From contig JANQEL010000006.1 of the NCBI GenBank assembly GCA_028278345.1, positions 1-44,184 of the forward strand: 44,184 bases of DNA, given 5' to 3'. Of this stretch, positions 1-7,923 are shown piece after piece. The notes below the pieces were generated by a model, which saw nothing but the letters and a program-made list of their open reading frames with translations, searched no databases and was not told the origin of the DNA. The number at the start of each line of letters is the position of its first letter. The stretch's first letter is position 1. Position numbers and translations under genes: made by a program. The DNA is from Myxococcota bacterium. GTDB lineage: Bacteria > Myxococcota_A > UBA9160 > UBA4427.

Positions 1-1
1 T

Positions 2-1201
2 GTTCGCACGGGCGACATGGGCATCGACAAGGAGGGCAAGCCCAAGCCGACCTATCAGCCCGGCATGGACATCTTCGCCAAGGTGACGGTGCTCGGCGAA
101 GGCGTGCGCGGCAGCTGCACCAAGCAGCTGCTCGACCGCTTCGACATGCACGGCCAGAACCCGCAGACCTTCGAGACGGGCATCAAGGAAATCTGGCGCG
201 TGAAGCCCGAGAAGCACAAGCCCGGGCGCGTGATCCACGGCTCGCTCTTCCCCGACATGCTCGGGCAGCTGAACGGCATGTGGCTCTACGACATGAAGGA
301 CAACCTCGTGTCCTTCGGCTTCGTGACGGGGCTTTCTTCGGAGAACCCCTTCAACGACCCGCACATGATGGCGCAGAAGTTCAAGACGACGGAGTTCATG
401 CGCGATCTGCTCGACGGCGCCGAACTCGTGAAGTACGGCGCCAAGTGCATCCCCACCGGCGCCCTCTACGCCCAGCCGAAGCTCTACTGCAACGGCGCCA
501 TGTTGCTCGGGGATGGCGCGAGCATGCTCAACATCATGAAGCTCGCCGGCGTCCACATGGCGATGAAGACCGGCATGCTGGCCGCGGAAACCATCGTCGA
601 TGCATTGGCGGCCGACGACTTCTCGGCCGTCACCCTCGGTGGCTACGCGGAGCGCTTCCGCGACAGCTGGGCCTACGAGGAGCACCTCGAGTCGCGCAAC
701 TTCACCGGCTCGATGGAGATCAGCCCGCTCTTCGGCATGGGGCTCAACGTGCCGCTGATGATGATCACCGGCGGCCGCGGCCTGATCGATCCGCTGCAGA
801 CGCATCCGAGTCACTCGGTGATGAAGAAGATCTGGGAACTCCCGCGCAGCAAGCAGCAGCCCGACGACATCGAGTTCGACAACGTGCTGACCTTCAGCAA
901 GGAGCACCTGGTGGGCTTCAGTGGCACCGCCCACGAGGCCGACCAACCCCATCACCTGAAGGTCGCCGACAAGGAGATCTGCTCGAACGAGTGCGCGCGC
1001 GACTACGGCAACCCGTGCGAGCGCTTCTGCCCCGCCGCCGTCTACGAAATGGTGGACAACAAGGAAACGGGCAAGAAGGATCTCTTCATCCACCACGAGA
1101 ACTGCGTGCACTGCAAGACCTGCGACATCGCCGACCCCTACCAGATCATCACCTGGACGACGCCGGAAGGCGGCGAAGGGCCCGACTACTCGCAGATGTA
1201 G
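2..1201 (+). CDS. Electron transfer flavoprotein-ubiquinone oxidoreductase, C-terminal part (5' truncated by window)
   Basis: ETF-QO is a membrane-associated FAD and 4Fe-4S protein that passes electrons from reduced ETF, fed by acyl-CoA dehydrogenases, to ubiquinone. The frame is open from the first bases of the window, so the N-terminal FAD-binding part lies outside it. What is visible is the quinone/FAD region (GDGASMLNIMKLAGVHMAM) and the C-terminal ferredoxin-like domain with clustered cysteines (CARDYGNPCERFCP and NCVHCKTCDIADP), followed by the family-typical ending WTTPEGGEGPDY. These cysteines supply the cluster ligands. The role fits the acyl-CoA dehydrogenase at 9560. The gene converges on the TPR membrane protein downstream. 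Identity is secure; only the start is missing. Confidence 0.95.
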   Translation, partial: VRTGDMGIDKEGKPKPTYQPGMDIFAKVTVLGEGVRGSCTKQLLDRFDMHGQNPQTFETGIKEIWRVKPEKHKPGRVIHGSLFPDMLGQLNGMWLYDMKDNLVSFGFVTGLSSENPFNDPHMMAQKFKTTEFMRDLLDGAELVKYGAKCIPTGALYAQPKLYCNGAMLLGDGASMLNIMKLAGVHMAMKTGMLAAETIVDALAADDFSAVTLGGYAERFRDSWAYEEHLESRNFTGSMEISPLFGMGLNVPLMMITGGRGLIDPLQTHPSHSVMKKIWELPRSKQQPDDIEFDNVLTFSKEHLVGFSGTAHEADQPHHLKVADKEICSNECARDYGNPCERFCPAAVYEMVDNKETGKKDLFIHHENCVHCKTCDIADPYQIITWTTPEGGEGPDYSQM

Positions 1202-1240
1202 GGTGGTCCCGCGGAAACGCGGGCCCGCAACCGCACCACC
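1202..1240. terminator. GC-rich stem-loop between convergent genes
   Basis: A perfect 6-bp stem CCCGCG/CGCGGG closed by a GAAA loop (1208-1223) sits inside a second inverted pair, GGTGGT (1202-1207) and ACCACC (1235-1240). It fills the 39-bp gap between two convergent stop codons, so it could act in both directions. There is no clear U-tract on either side, so intrinsic termination is inferred from position and structure only. Confidence 0.45.
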
Positions 1241-2962
1241 TCAGGAACGCCTCGCGCGCAGGCGCGCGAGCGCCTCGTGGTAGCGCTCGTTCTCCGGATC
1301 GAGTTCGATCGCGTGCTCGTAGTTCTCGATCGCCCGATCCACCTCGCCCCGCGCTTCGTGTTTCTGGCCGAGTTCCTCGTAGGTGAGCAAGAGGTTCGAG
1401 CGAACCTGCCCGTAGCGCGGCGCGATCTCGAGGGCGCGCTCGTAGTGGGCGCGCGCGCCGTAGAGATCGTCCTTCCTCGCGAGCAGCGCACCGAGGTTGA
1501 GGTTCGCCATCGCGTTTTCGGGGCTGAGTTCGATGGCGCGGCGGTAGCGCCCCATCGCGTCGTCGAACTTCTCGGCCGCCACCAATTCGTTGCCCAGGTT
1601 GTACTGGGTAACCGAGCGCATGTAGTCGCGGTCGTGGAAGGGCCAGTTGCTGAAGACCGCAACCGCGAGGCAGAGCGCCAGGCTCGCGCCCAGCACCGGC
1701 CGCGCCGCTTCCCGCACGAACGGGCGCACACCCACGATCGCCGCCCCGGCGAAGAGCATGAGGATCGGGATCAGCGCCAGGCGGTAGCGAGCGAAGACAT
1801 AGAACGGGATGAGTGCCGCCGTGTAGGCCAGGAAGAGCAGGTAGAGCGGCACGAAGTCGCGACGCCTCGGCCAGGTGATCCACACACCGAGCGCGGCCAG
1901 GGGCGCGAGAACACCGAAGTGGAAGACGGCGTTCGCGAGGGACATCACCACCGACAGATCGGCGTGGGAATAGACATCCTTCGTATCGACGACCTCGACG
2001 GCGTTCAGGCTCAACGCCAGCTTGCGCGCGCAGAGGGCGAGCCAATCGAGCGGCTCGCTCGTGATCCAGGCCAGCGCCTGCTCGGTGTACCAGGCCGACA
2101 CCTCGGCGGCCGTCAGCTTGCGCCCGGCCCCGTGCTCCGCCACGGCGATGATGTCGAGCCGCTCGATGCGCGGGTCACCGCGCCGGGGAACGACGGGGGC
2201 GTAGGTGCCATCCGCATACTCGTTGTTGCCGATGTAGAAGTTCGCGCCGAACTGAGAGGTCGTGAGATGGAACTCCTCCGACACGACCCAGTTTCGAAGG
2301 ACCACGGGAGTCAGCGCCGTTCCCACGCCGACGACGAACAAGCCCGCAGCCACGAGGGAGCCACGACTCGGCATGCCGCCCCGCAACGCCAGCCAGGCCG
2401 CGAAGATGACGACGAAGATGAGCGCATTCTCCCTCGCGAGGGTGAGGGCGCCCGTGGCCACCCCCAGGCCGATCAGCAGGCCGGGCCCTGGCGTCTCATC
2501 GACGCGGCTGAAGAGGTAGAGCACGAGGCAGACGAGGAAGCTGCTGAGCCCCGTCTTCTGCAGATCCAGGTCACCGAAGATCGCCGGTGCGTAGATCGCG
2601 AAGAGCAACCCCGTTGCGACCCCGGCTTGTGGCGAGAACCAGCGCCAACCCGTAAGCGCCAGGAGCCCGCACGAAGCTGCACCCAGCACGACCTGCACGC
2701 AGAGCACCGCGAACGCATGGCTTCCGAAGAACAGGTACACCACCGCGATGAAGTGCGGATAGAGGGGTGCCTGGAAGTAGACCTCGCTTCCGAGCCAATC
2801 GCCCCCCGCGAGTTCTCGCGCCCAGGCGTCGTAGTTGAGGCCGTCGCCGACGATCGTGTTCAGCAGCAGCGAGTCGGCGAGTTCCCACAAAGTGAGTGCC
2901 CGCACCACCAGCGCGAATGCGAACACCCGTAGCGCCCAGGTGGTTGCGTCTCGCTCCTTCAC
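1241..2962 (-). CDS. GT-C-like polytopic membrane protein with C-terminal TPR repeats
   Basis: 573 aa from a GTG start. Residues 1-440 carry about ten hydrophobic segments. The first outer loop has an acidic motif (GDGLNYDAWARELAGGDW) followed by QAPLYPHF, the layout of PMT_2/ArnT-type GT-C glycosyltransferases that use polyprenyl-phosphate sugars. After a basic linker, residues about 460-570 form three to four TPR units (YNLGNELVAAEKFDDAMGRY, NLNLGALLARKDDLYGARAH). Family knowledge suggests sugar transfer to a protein or glycan on the periplasmic side, with the TPRs organising partners. The substrate cannot be read from the sequence. It stands alone, convergent with the ETF-QO gene. A TPR tail on a GT-C protein is known in environmental genomes but poorly characterised. 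Confidence 0.75.
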   Translation of the reverse strand: MKERDATTWALRVFAFALVVRALTLWELADSLLLNTIVGDGLNYDAWARELAGGDWLGSEVYFQAPLYPHFIAVVYLFFGSHAFAVLCVQVVLGAASCGLLALTGWRWFSPQAGVATGLLFAIYAPAIFGDLDLQKTGLSSFLVCLVLYLFSRVDETPGPGLLIGLGVATGALTLARENALIFVVIFAAWLALRGGMPSRGSLVAAGLFVVGVGTALTPVVLRNWVVSEEFHLTTSQFGANFYIGNNEYADGTYAPVVPRRGDPRIERLDIIAVAEHGAGRKLTAAEVSAWYTEQALAWITSEPLDWLALCARKLALSLNAVEVVDTKDVYSHADLSVVMSLANAVFHFGVLAPLAALGVWITWPRRRDFVPLYLLFLAYTAALIPFYVFARYRLALIPILMLFAGAAIVGVRPFVREAARPVLGASLALCLAVAVFSNWPFHDRDYMRSVTQYNLGNELVAAEKFDDAMGRYRRAIELSPENAMANLNLGALLARKDDLYGARAHYERALEIAPRYGQVRSNLLLTYEELGQKHEARGEVDRAIENYEHAIELDPENERYHEALARLRARRS

Positions 2963-3033
2963 GACCTCGAACCTACTGGATTCGCAACGGGTTCTCCCGC
3001 GTCAGCGTCCCACCCCGCCGATCTTCGGCCGGG

Positions 3034-3858
3034 CTAGCTCGAAATCGCCGCCAACGCGTCGTTCAGGGCTTCGAGATCCTGCTCGTGCGCGGTGACCAGG
3101 AGGTTCGGAGCGGGAGTCGACGTGTCTTCGGGGAACGGAGCGCCCCCGTCGCCGTGGACGATTGCCCCCGCGGCCCGCGAGATCAGCGCACCGACGCGAC
3201 CGCGCACGCTGATGCCGCCCTCGGAGCGCGAGTGACGCAGCCCCGCGCAGACGCCGTCGATCAACGGCGCTACCGCGACCGCGCCTCCCGAAGCCCGGAT
3301 GACCTCGTAGTCGTGACGCCGCAGGACTTCGGCCGCGGCTTCGTCCACGCCATTCGAGACCAATACCCTTCGCGCATCACACCGGGGCTTGGCGGGCTTC
3401 CTCTTTCGGCCGGGGCGCGTCACGAAGGCCCCGCCCTCGCAGGTCCCGTCGAAGACGATGCCTTCGCGCGGGAGCGCCACGATGCCGGCACGGTAGATGC
3501 CGTCGACGGCCAGCCCGACGATCAGCGAGTACGGGCCGTGCCCTTCGAGGTAGGAGCGAAGCGTTCCGTCGATCGGGTCGACGATCACGCACCCCGACGC
3601 CTCCACGGGAAAGCGCGTCGCCGTGGGCGTGTCCTCTTCGGCCGCGACCGAAACCTCGGGAAAGGCCTTGTAGAGCGCTTCGAGGACCAACTCCTGGGTT
3701 TCGAGATCGGCCTGGGTGAGGGCCTGCTTCTCGGGCGAGGCTTCGTCCTGCTTGGGCGCATTGCGCACCCGGCCCTCGAGGGCGCGCGCGTGTGCCGCAG
3801 CGCGCGTCACCGCCGGAAGCATCTGCTCCACGAAGCTCTCGATCCGCTTGGCTTCCAA
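3034..3858 (-). CDS. Inositol monophosphatase-superfamily protein with degenerate C-terminal metal motif
   Basis: 274 aa from a TTG start; no better start with a Shine-Dalgarno sequence is evident. It has the superfamily's AEED acidic pair (E74/E75) and the DPIDGT signature (D94, D97) that bind the first two metals. The third conserved motif, normally WD-x-A-A-G-A-L, reads VRGRVGAL at 218-225, so the metal-binding Asp is Arg219 and the Trp is Val218. The second half is otherwise collinear (SRAAGAIVHGDGG). It may be a phosphatase with altered chemistry or a non-catalytic homologue; the substrate is unknown. A second, intact family member lies at 8802, so loss of function here could be tolerated. 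Confidence 0.75.
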   Translation of the reverse strand: MEAKRIESFVEQMLPAVTRAAAHARALEGRVRNAPKQDEASPEKQALTQADLETQELVLEALYKAFPEVSVAAEEDTPTATRFPVEASGCVIVDPIDGTLRSYLEGHGPYSLIVGLAVDGIYRAGIVALPREGIVFDGTCEGGAFVTRPGRKRKPAKPRCDARRVLVSNGVDEAAAEVLRRHDYEVIRASGGAVAVAPLIDGVCAGLRHSRSEGGISVRGRVGALISRAAGAIVHGDGGAPFPEDTSTPAPNLLVTAHEQDLEALNDALAAISS

Positions 3859-3974
3859 CGACTGTCGCCCTAGCCGGGAGGCAGGAGCGCGAACATCCGA
3901 TCCATCCGGACCCTCGCGCTCCTTCTTGCCTCACCCCCCAGTGAGATGGAATTGCTTCCCGAACCGCAGTGGTC

Positions 3975-4001
3975 GGGGATCACACGCGTTGCGTGTACCC
4001 C
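3975..4001 (-). terminator. Stem-loop just after nrdJ stop codon
   Basis: On the minus strand an ACACGC/GCGTGT stem with a 3-nt loop is extended by GGGG/CCCC across a small internal loop. It begins about 15 nt beyond the nrdJ stop. There is no U-run, so this is a candidate terminator or 3'-stabilising hairpin. Confidence 0.35.
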
Positions 4002-4016
4002 CTCACCCCCGGTTCG

Positions 4017-6887
4017 TCAACTGCAGCCGCTGGTGCTGCCGCAGTTCGGGCACTTGTAGCACGCGCCGTTGCGGATCATGATCGAACCGCAGTCCATGCA
4101 GGAAGGCGCGTCGGCCTGGTTGACGAAGGCCGTGCCCGAATCGCGCGAGGCCTGTGTCGTCTCGCCCCCTTCGGCGCCTCCGGCCACCGGGCCCGCCGAG
4201 CCGTCGCCGATGGCCACCGGCGCGCTGACCGGTTCGAGGCCGTCGTCCGAGACCACCTCACCTTCGAGTTCCCCCGAGAGGTAGCGGTTGCCCAGGTAGC
4301 GGAACACGTAGTCGGTGATCGACTTCGCGATCGGGATGTCGCGGTTGTTGGTGAAGCCCGCGGGCTCGAAGCGCGTGTGGCTGAACTTGTCGACCAACGT
4401 CCGGAGCGGCACACCGTACTGCAGCGCCATCGAGGTCATGGTGGCGATCGTGTCCATCAGACCCGAGACCGTGCTGCCCTCCTTCGCCATGCGCAGGAAG
4501 ATCTCCCCCGGCATGCCGTTGTCGTAGAGCCCCACCGTGAGATAGCCCTCGTGACCCGCGATCGAGAACTTGTGGGTCACCGCCTGGCGCTCGTCGGGGA
4601 GCTTCATGCGATGCGGCCCCGCCTGCGCCATCGCTTCGGCGATCTCGGCGTTGATCGGCGTCACGTTGTCTTCGTCGCGGCCGGCGTTCAGCGGCTGGGT
4701 GCGCTTGCTGCCGTCGCGATAGACCGCCAGCGCCTTCAGGCCGAGCTTCCAGCCTTCGACGTAGGCCGCCACGATGTCCTCGCTGGTGGCGTCTTCGGGC
4801 AGGTTCACCGTCTTGCTGATGGCGCCCGAGAGGAAGGGCTGCACCGCGCCCATCATGCGCAGATGCCCCATCCAGTCGATCGAACGCGTGCCGTTCTGTG
4901 CGCGGAAGGCGCAGTCGAAGATCGGCAGGTGCTCGGGCTTGAGGTCGTCCGCACCCTCGATGGTTTCGTGTTCATCGATGTGGGCGAGGATGCTCTCGAC
5001 CTGCTCGGCCGTATAGCCGAGGCGGATCAGCGCCATCTGCACCGAGCGATTCACGATCTTGAGGAAGCCGCCTCCGACGAGCTTCTTGTACTTCACCAGC
5101 GCGATGTCGGGTTCGACCCCCGTGGTGTCGCAATCCATCATGAAGGCGATCGTGCCCGTCGGCGCCAGTACGCTGATCTGGCCGTTGCGGTAGCCGTGCT
5201 TGCGTCCCTTGGTCAGCGCCTTCGACCAGGCGTCGAGAGACGAAGCGAAGAGATCATCCGCCACGCCGTCGGTCGGGATCTCGCCGGCGGCCTGCTTGTG
5301 CATGCCGATCACTTCGAGGAAGGGCTTGCGGTTCTCCGGGTAATGCGGGAACGGGCCCATTGCCTCTGCGATCTCGGCGCTCGTTAGATACGCCTGGCCG
5401 CTCATCACCGAGGTGATGGCCGCCGCGACATTGCGCCCCTGGTCGCTGTCGTAGGGGAGCCCCGACGACATCAGCAGCGCACCCAGGTTCGCGTAGCCCA
5501 GCCCGAGCGGGCGATAGAGATGGCTGTTCCTGCCGATCTCGGCCGTCGGGTAGTCGGCGGGATCGACGATGATCTCCATCGCCAGGATCGTGGTCGCCAC
5601 GGCGGCGCGGAAATCCTCGACCTGGAAGTCGCCGTTGTCGTCGGCGAAGGTCATGAGGTTCAGGCTCGCGAGATTGCAGGCCGTGTCGTCGAGGAACATG
5701 TACTCGGAGCACGGATTGCTCGAGTTGATGCGCCCCGAATTCTTGACCGGGTTCCAGCGGTTGATCGTGGTGTCGTACTGCACACCGGGATCGCCGCAGA
5801 TGTGCGTCGCGTCGGCCATCGCGCGCAGGACGCTCATGGCGTCGAGGCTCTCGACCGTCTCGCCCGTGGTCACCGCCTTGGTGTCATAGGTGGCGCCCGC
5901 TTCGGCCGCATGCATGAACGAGTCGGTGACGCGCACCGAGTGGTTCGCGTTCTGGAAGAAGACCGAGTCGTAGGCGCCGCCCGGCACGTTGAAGCCGCCG
6001 TCGTAGCCCGAGTCGATCAACGTCCAGGCCTTCTGCTCTTCGGACGACTTCGAATCGATGAACTCCATCACGTCGGGGTGGTCGACGTTCAGGATCACCA
6101 TCTTGGCCGCGCGACGCGTCTTGCCGCCGCTCTTGATCACGCCCGCGAACGAATCGAAACCGCGCATGAACGACACCGGGCCCGAAGCCACGCCGCCGCC
6201 CCGCAGGGTCTCCTTCGAAGAGCGGATCTTCGAGAGGTTGCTGCCCGCGCCCGAGCCGCCCTTGAAGAGCATGGCCTCGGTCTTCGCGAGATCCATGATC
6301 GACTCCATGGTGTCGTCGACCGAATTGATGAAGCACGCGCTCGCCTGCTGGGCCGTGCCCTCGACGCCGAGGTTGAACCAGACGGGGCTGTTGAAGGAGA
6401 CCTTCTGGTTGACGAGCAGGTAGGTGAGCTCGTCCGCGAAAGCCCGGGCGTCTTCCTGGCTGTGGAAGAAATCGAGCTTGCTGCCCCACTCGCGGATCTT
6501 GCCGACCACGCGGCCGATCAACTGCTTGACGCTGGTTTCGCGGCCCGGGGTTCCGAGGTGGCCGCGGAAGTACTTCGACACGACGACGTTGGTGGCGAGC
6601 TGCGACCAGCTCGCGGGGATCTCGACGTCGTTCTGTTCGAAGACGGCCTCGCCCGATTCGTTGGTGATCTTGGCGGAGCGCAGTTCCCACTGCACAGAAT
6701 CGAAGGGATCTTCACCGGGACGTGTGAAATAGCGATGGATCGAAAGACCTTGTTGCGCAGCTTGCGAAGCGGTGCCCTTCACCGCCTTGAGCCGGCTCTG
6801 TCCTTTCGATTTCGACGTCTTGGCTGCACCCGCTTTCTTCGTGCGCTTGCCTCGTCGTTCGCCTGCACCGTCCACGGTGTTACCCAT
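4017..6887 (-). CDS. nrdJ: Adenosylcobalamin-dependent (class II) ribonucleoside-diphosphate reductase
   Basis: 956 aa, the usual length of the long NrdJ form. It reduces ribonucleotides to deoxyribonucleotides with a thiyl radical generated from adenosylcobalamin, so it works with or without oxygen. Visible landmarks are the Lys-rich N-terminal tail (1-40), the redox Cys in QQASACFINSVDD (C185), the active-site NPCSE motif (N391, C393, E395), the PTGTIAFMMDCDTTGVEPD substrate loop near 575-595, and a C-terminal cysteine-rich zinc-ribbon-like tail (CMDCGS...CYKCPNCGS) involved in re-reduction in this family. The ATG is preceded by a GGGGGGAAG ribosome-binding sequence. It is monocistronic, with an unusually long upstream region containing a promoter, a structured RNA candidate and a purine-rich leader. 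Confidence 0.97.
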   Translation of the reverse strand: MGNTVDGAGERRGKRTKKAGAAKTSKSKGQSRLKAVKGTASQAAQQGLSIHRYFTRPGEDPFDSVQWELRSAKITNESGEAVFEQNDVEIPASWSQLATNVVVSKYFRGHLGTPGRETSVKQLIGRVVGKIREWGSKLDFFHSQEDARAFADELTYLLVNQKVSFNSPVWFNLGVEGTAQQASACFINSVDDTMESIMDLAKTEAMLFKGGSGAGSNLSKIRSSKETLRGGGVASGPVSFMRGFDSFAGVIKSGGKTRRAAKMVILNVDHPDVMEFIDSKSSEEQKAWTLIDSGYDGGFNVPGGAYDSVFFQNANHSVRVTDSFMHAAEAGATYDTKAVTTGETVESLDAMSVLRAMADATHICGDPGVQYDTTINRWNPVKNSGRINSSNPCSEYMFLDDTACNLASLNLMTFADDNGDFQVEDFRAAVATTILAMEIIVDPADYPTAEIGRNSHLYRPLGLGYANLGALLMSSGLPYDSDQGRNVAAAITSVMSGQAYLTSAEIAEAMGPFPHYPENRKPFLEVIGMHKQAAGEIPTDGVADDLFASSLDAWSKALTKGRKHGYRNGQISVLAPTGTIAFMMDCDTTGVEPDIALVKYKKLVGGGFLKIVNRSVQMALIRLGYTAEQVESILAHIDEHETIEGADDLKPEHLPIFDCAFRAQNGTRSIDWMGHLRMMGAVQPFLSGAISKTVNLPEDATSEDIVAAYVEGWKLGLKALAVYRDGSKRTQPLNAGRDEDNVTPINAEIAEAMAQAGPHRMKLPDERQAVTHKFSIAGHEGYLTVGLYDNGMPGEIFLRMAKEGSTVSGLMDTIATMTSMALQYGVPLRTLVDKFSHTRFEPAGFTNNRDIPIAKSITDYVFRYLGNRYLSGELEGEVVSDDGLEPVSAPVAIGDGSAGPVAGGAEGGETTQASRDSGTAFVNQADAPSCMDCGSIMIRNGACYKCPNCGSTSGCS

Positions 6888-7300
6888 GTCGCTTCCCCCC
6901 GATGATATCTCTTGTTTCTGGTTTGTTGGGTTCTCGTTCGCTGATTCGTTGATTCGTCGGTTGCGGAACCATCAAGAGTACCTTGAGTTGCTCTCGCTTC
7001 CTTCGGATCCCTGTTCTTGCTTCTCGTTGCTTCTCGTTGCTTCTTCTTTCTTCTCTCTTCTCTTGCTTCTCTTGTTCTCTCTCGTTGTTCCTGTTGTCCG
7101 GGCTCTTGCTGTCCGATGCTCTCCGATCTCGAGTTCGTTTCGGCTTTGTCGGAGTTGTCGTCGTTGTCGGTTCTGTCCGAACCGGCGTGACGCTCGATTC
7201 GGTTTGTCTGTCTTGTCCAGCTTCGTTCCAGTCGTGTCTTCCGTTGTCCGGCCCTGACGTGTTTTGTCGTCTGTCTGTCAGCCCTTCGTCAGCGGGCTCT
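6888..7300 (-). promoter_or_regulatory. T-poor, purine-rich nrdJ leader region of lower GC
   Basis: Read in the nrdJ direction, these about 400 nt are mostly A, G and C with very few T (runs such as GAGAAGCAACGAGAAGCAAG around 7010-7050). G+C is clearly lower than in the flanking genes. Such RNA would have little secondary structure. An open frame on the minus strand (6880-7311) exists but its product is a monotonous charged sequence, so I do not call it a gene. The region could be an unstructured 5' leader linking the upstream RNA element to the nrdJ ribosome-binding site. A shorter leader of similar composition precedes the OmpA gene (37531-37575). Confidence 0.5.
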
Positions 7301-7481
7301 CTCGGGAACAACAGAAATCAAACAGCGTTCGGAGTGCCTCGGCCGAGTTTCGCGGTGCGTCGGGCCTGGGCGCCTCCCGTGAAGCCCGGGGTGGGAAGCG
7401 CGGCGACCTGGGTTCTCCTCGTTTCAGGCGGCACCCGGCGAGTGGGTAGGCGCCGGTGGTCGGCTTGGTCGGTGATGTCCA

Positions 7482-7621
7482 GAGATGAGAAGGACGCCAA
7501 GTTTCCTTGGCGTCCCCGAGCTCAAGCAGGGTCCTCCGTCCCAAATCTCAAACTCGAGCCCCTCCCCGCAACCACCCGGTTGCGACCCCCCCAGGCTACA
7601 GGAGGGACCTCACATCCCCGT
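7482..7621 (-). ncRNA. Candidate four-helix structured RNA (leader element or independent small RNA)
   Basis: Four helices can be drawn on the minus strand. P1, the closing stem, pairs GGGGATGTGAGG (7619-7608) with CCTTCTCATCTC (7493-7482), 11 of 12 positions with one U-U. P2 is CGCAACC/GGTTGCG with a GGGT loop (7584-7567). P3 is nine pairs between 7561-7553 and 7526-7518. P4 is a perfect 10-bp stem GGACGCCAAG/CTTGGCGTCC capped by GAAA (7515-7492); its last two bases compete with P1. A sigma70-like promoter ends 6 nt upstream of the proposed 5' end. P4 followed by TTCTCATCTCT is a weak terminator. It lies about 600 nt upstream of nrdJ. I could not match it to cobalamin riboswitch, 6S, SRP or RNase P consensus features. 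Confidence 0.5.
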
Positions 7622-7627
7622 TCAGGT

Positions 7628-7656
7628 TTTGTACGGCTCGGGTCGCGGGTCGTCAA
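7628..7656 (-). promoter_or_regulatory. Sigma70-type promoter for the nrdJ upstream RNA
   Basis: On the minus strand, -35 TTGACG (7656-7651) and -10 TACAAA (7633-7628) are separated by exactly 17 bp. A T-rich stretch (ATTTTGTGTTTTTTTGG, about 7657-7673) directly upstream resembles an UP element. This is the best consensus-like promoter I see in the window. The predicted start is near 7621. Confidence 0.6.
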
Positions 7657-7771
7657 CCAAAAAAACACAAAATGTGGGGGTGCGATCGACGTTTGACCAC
7701 AATGCCTTGAGTTTCAACGATGAAACGCGCACTTGCAGTGCAGGCGCCGGCAAGGCGTGCGCAAGTCGGTG

Positions 7772-7791
7772 GTGAAAGCCACTGCTTTCAC
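7772..7791. other. Perfect 8-bp stem-loop in the npdG-nrdJ gap
   Basis: GTGAAAGC / GCTTTCAC with a 4-nt loop, flanked by two copies of TGCGCAAG (7758-7765 and 7792-7799). It lies downstream of the npdG stop on the minus strand and may end or protect that transcript. No U-tract follows. Apart from this and a small GTTTCA/TGAAAC hairpin (7714-7729), nothing else is recognisable between 7674 and 7923. Confidence 0.4.
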
Positions 7792-7923
7792 TGCGCAAGA
7801 GGGCTCCCAAACGGTGTCGGGGCGCCCCACCCCGCCGAGCGGCAGCCCGGCCCGCGGTCCGGCGCAGGGCGCGAAAGGTGTCGAGAACCAGGCGTGCGGA
7901 GGGGGGAGGCCCCCAGCCACCGC

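Noticed and set aside
6880..7311. 143-codon minus-strand open frame overlapping the nrdJ start
   Set aside because: The product is a monotonous Glu/Arg/Lys/Asn/Thr sequence matching the low-T base composition; no family resemblance. Treated as leader RNA.
7482..7621. 6S RNA identity for the structured RNA
   Set aside because: The closing stem resembles 6S in layout, but the length is short, there is no clear large central bubble, and three strong hairpins fit a multi-branch fold better.
6983..7696. 237-codon plus-strand open frame with hydrophobic, Leu/Ser-rich product
   Set aside because: It is the antisense of the purine-rich nrdJ leader, so its composition follows from TC-rich DNA. No start signal or recognisable domain.
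7262..7790. Cobalamin riboswitch upstream of nrdJ
   Set aside because: Expected for a B12-dependent reductase, and GCCACTG occurs at 7778-7784, but on the wrong strand and without the surrounding conserved blocks (GGGAA, CCCGCNACTG, GGAAG). Not supported.
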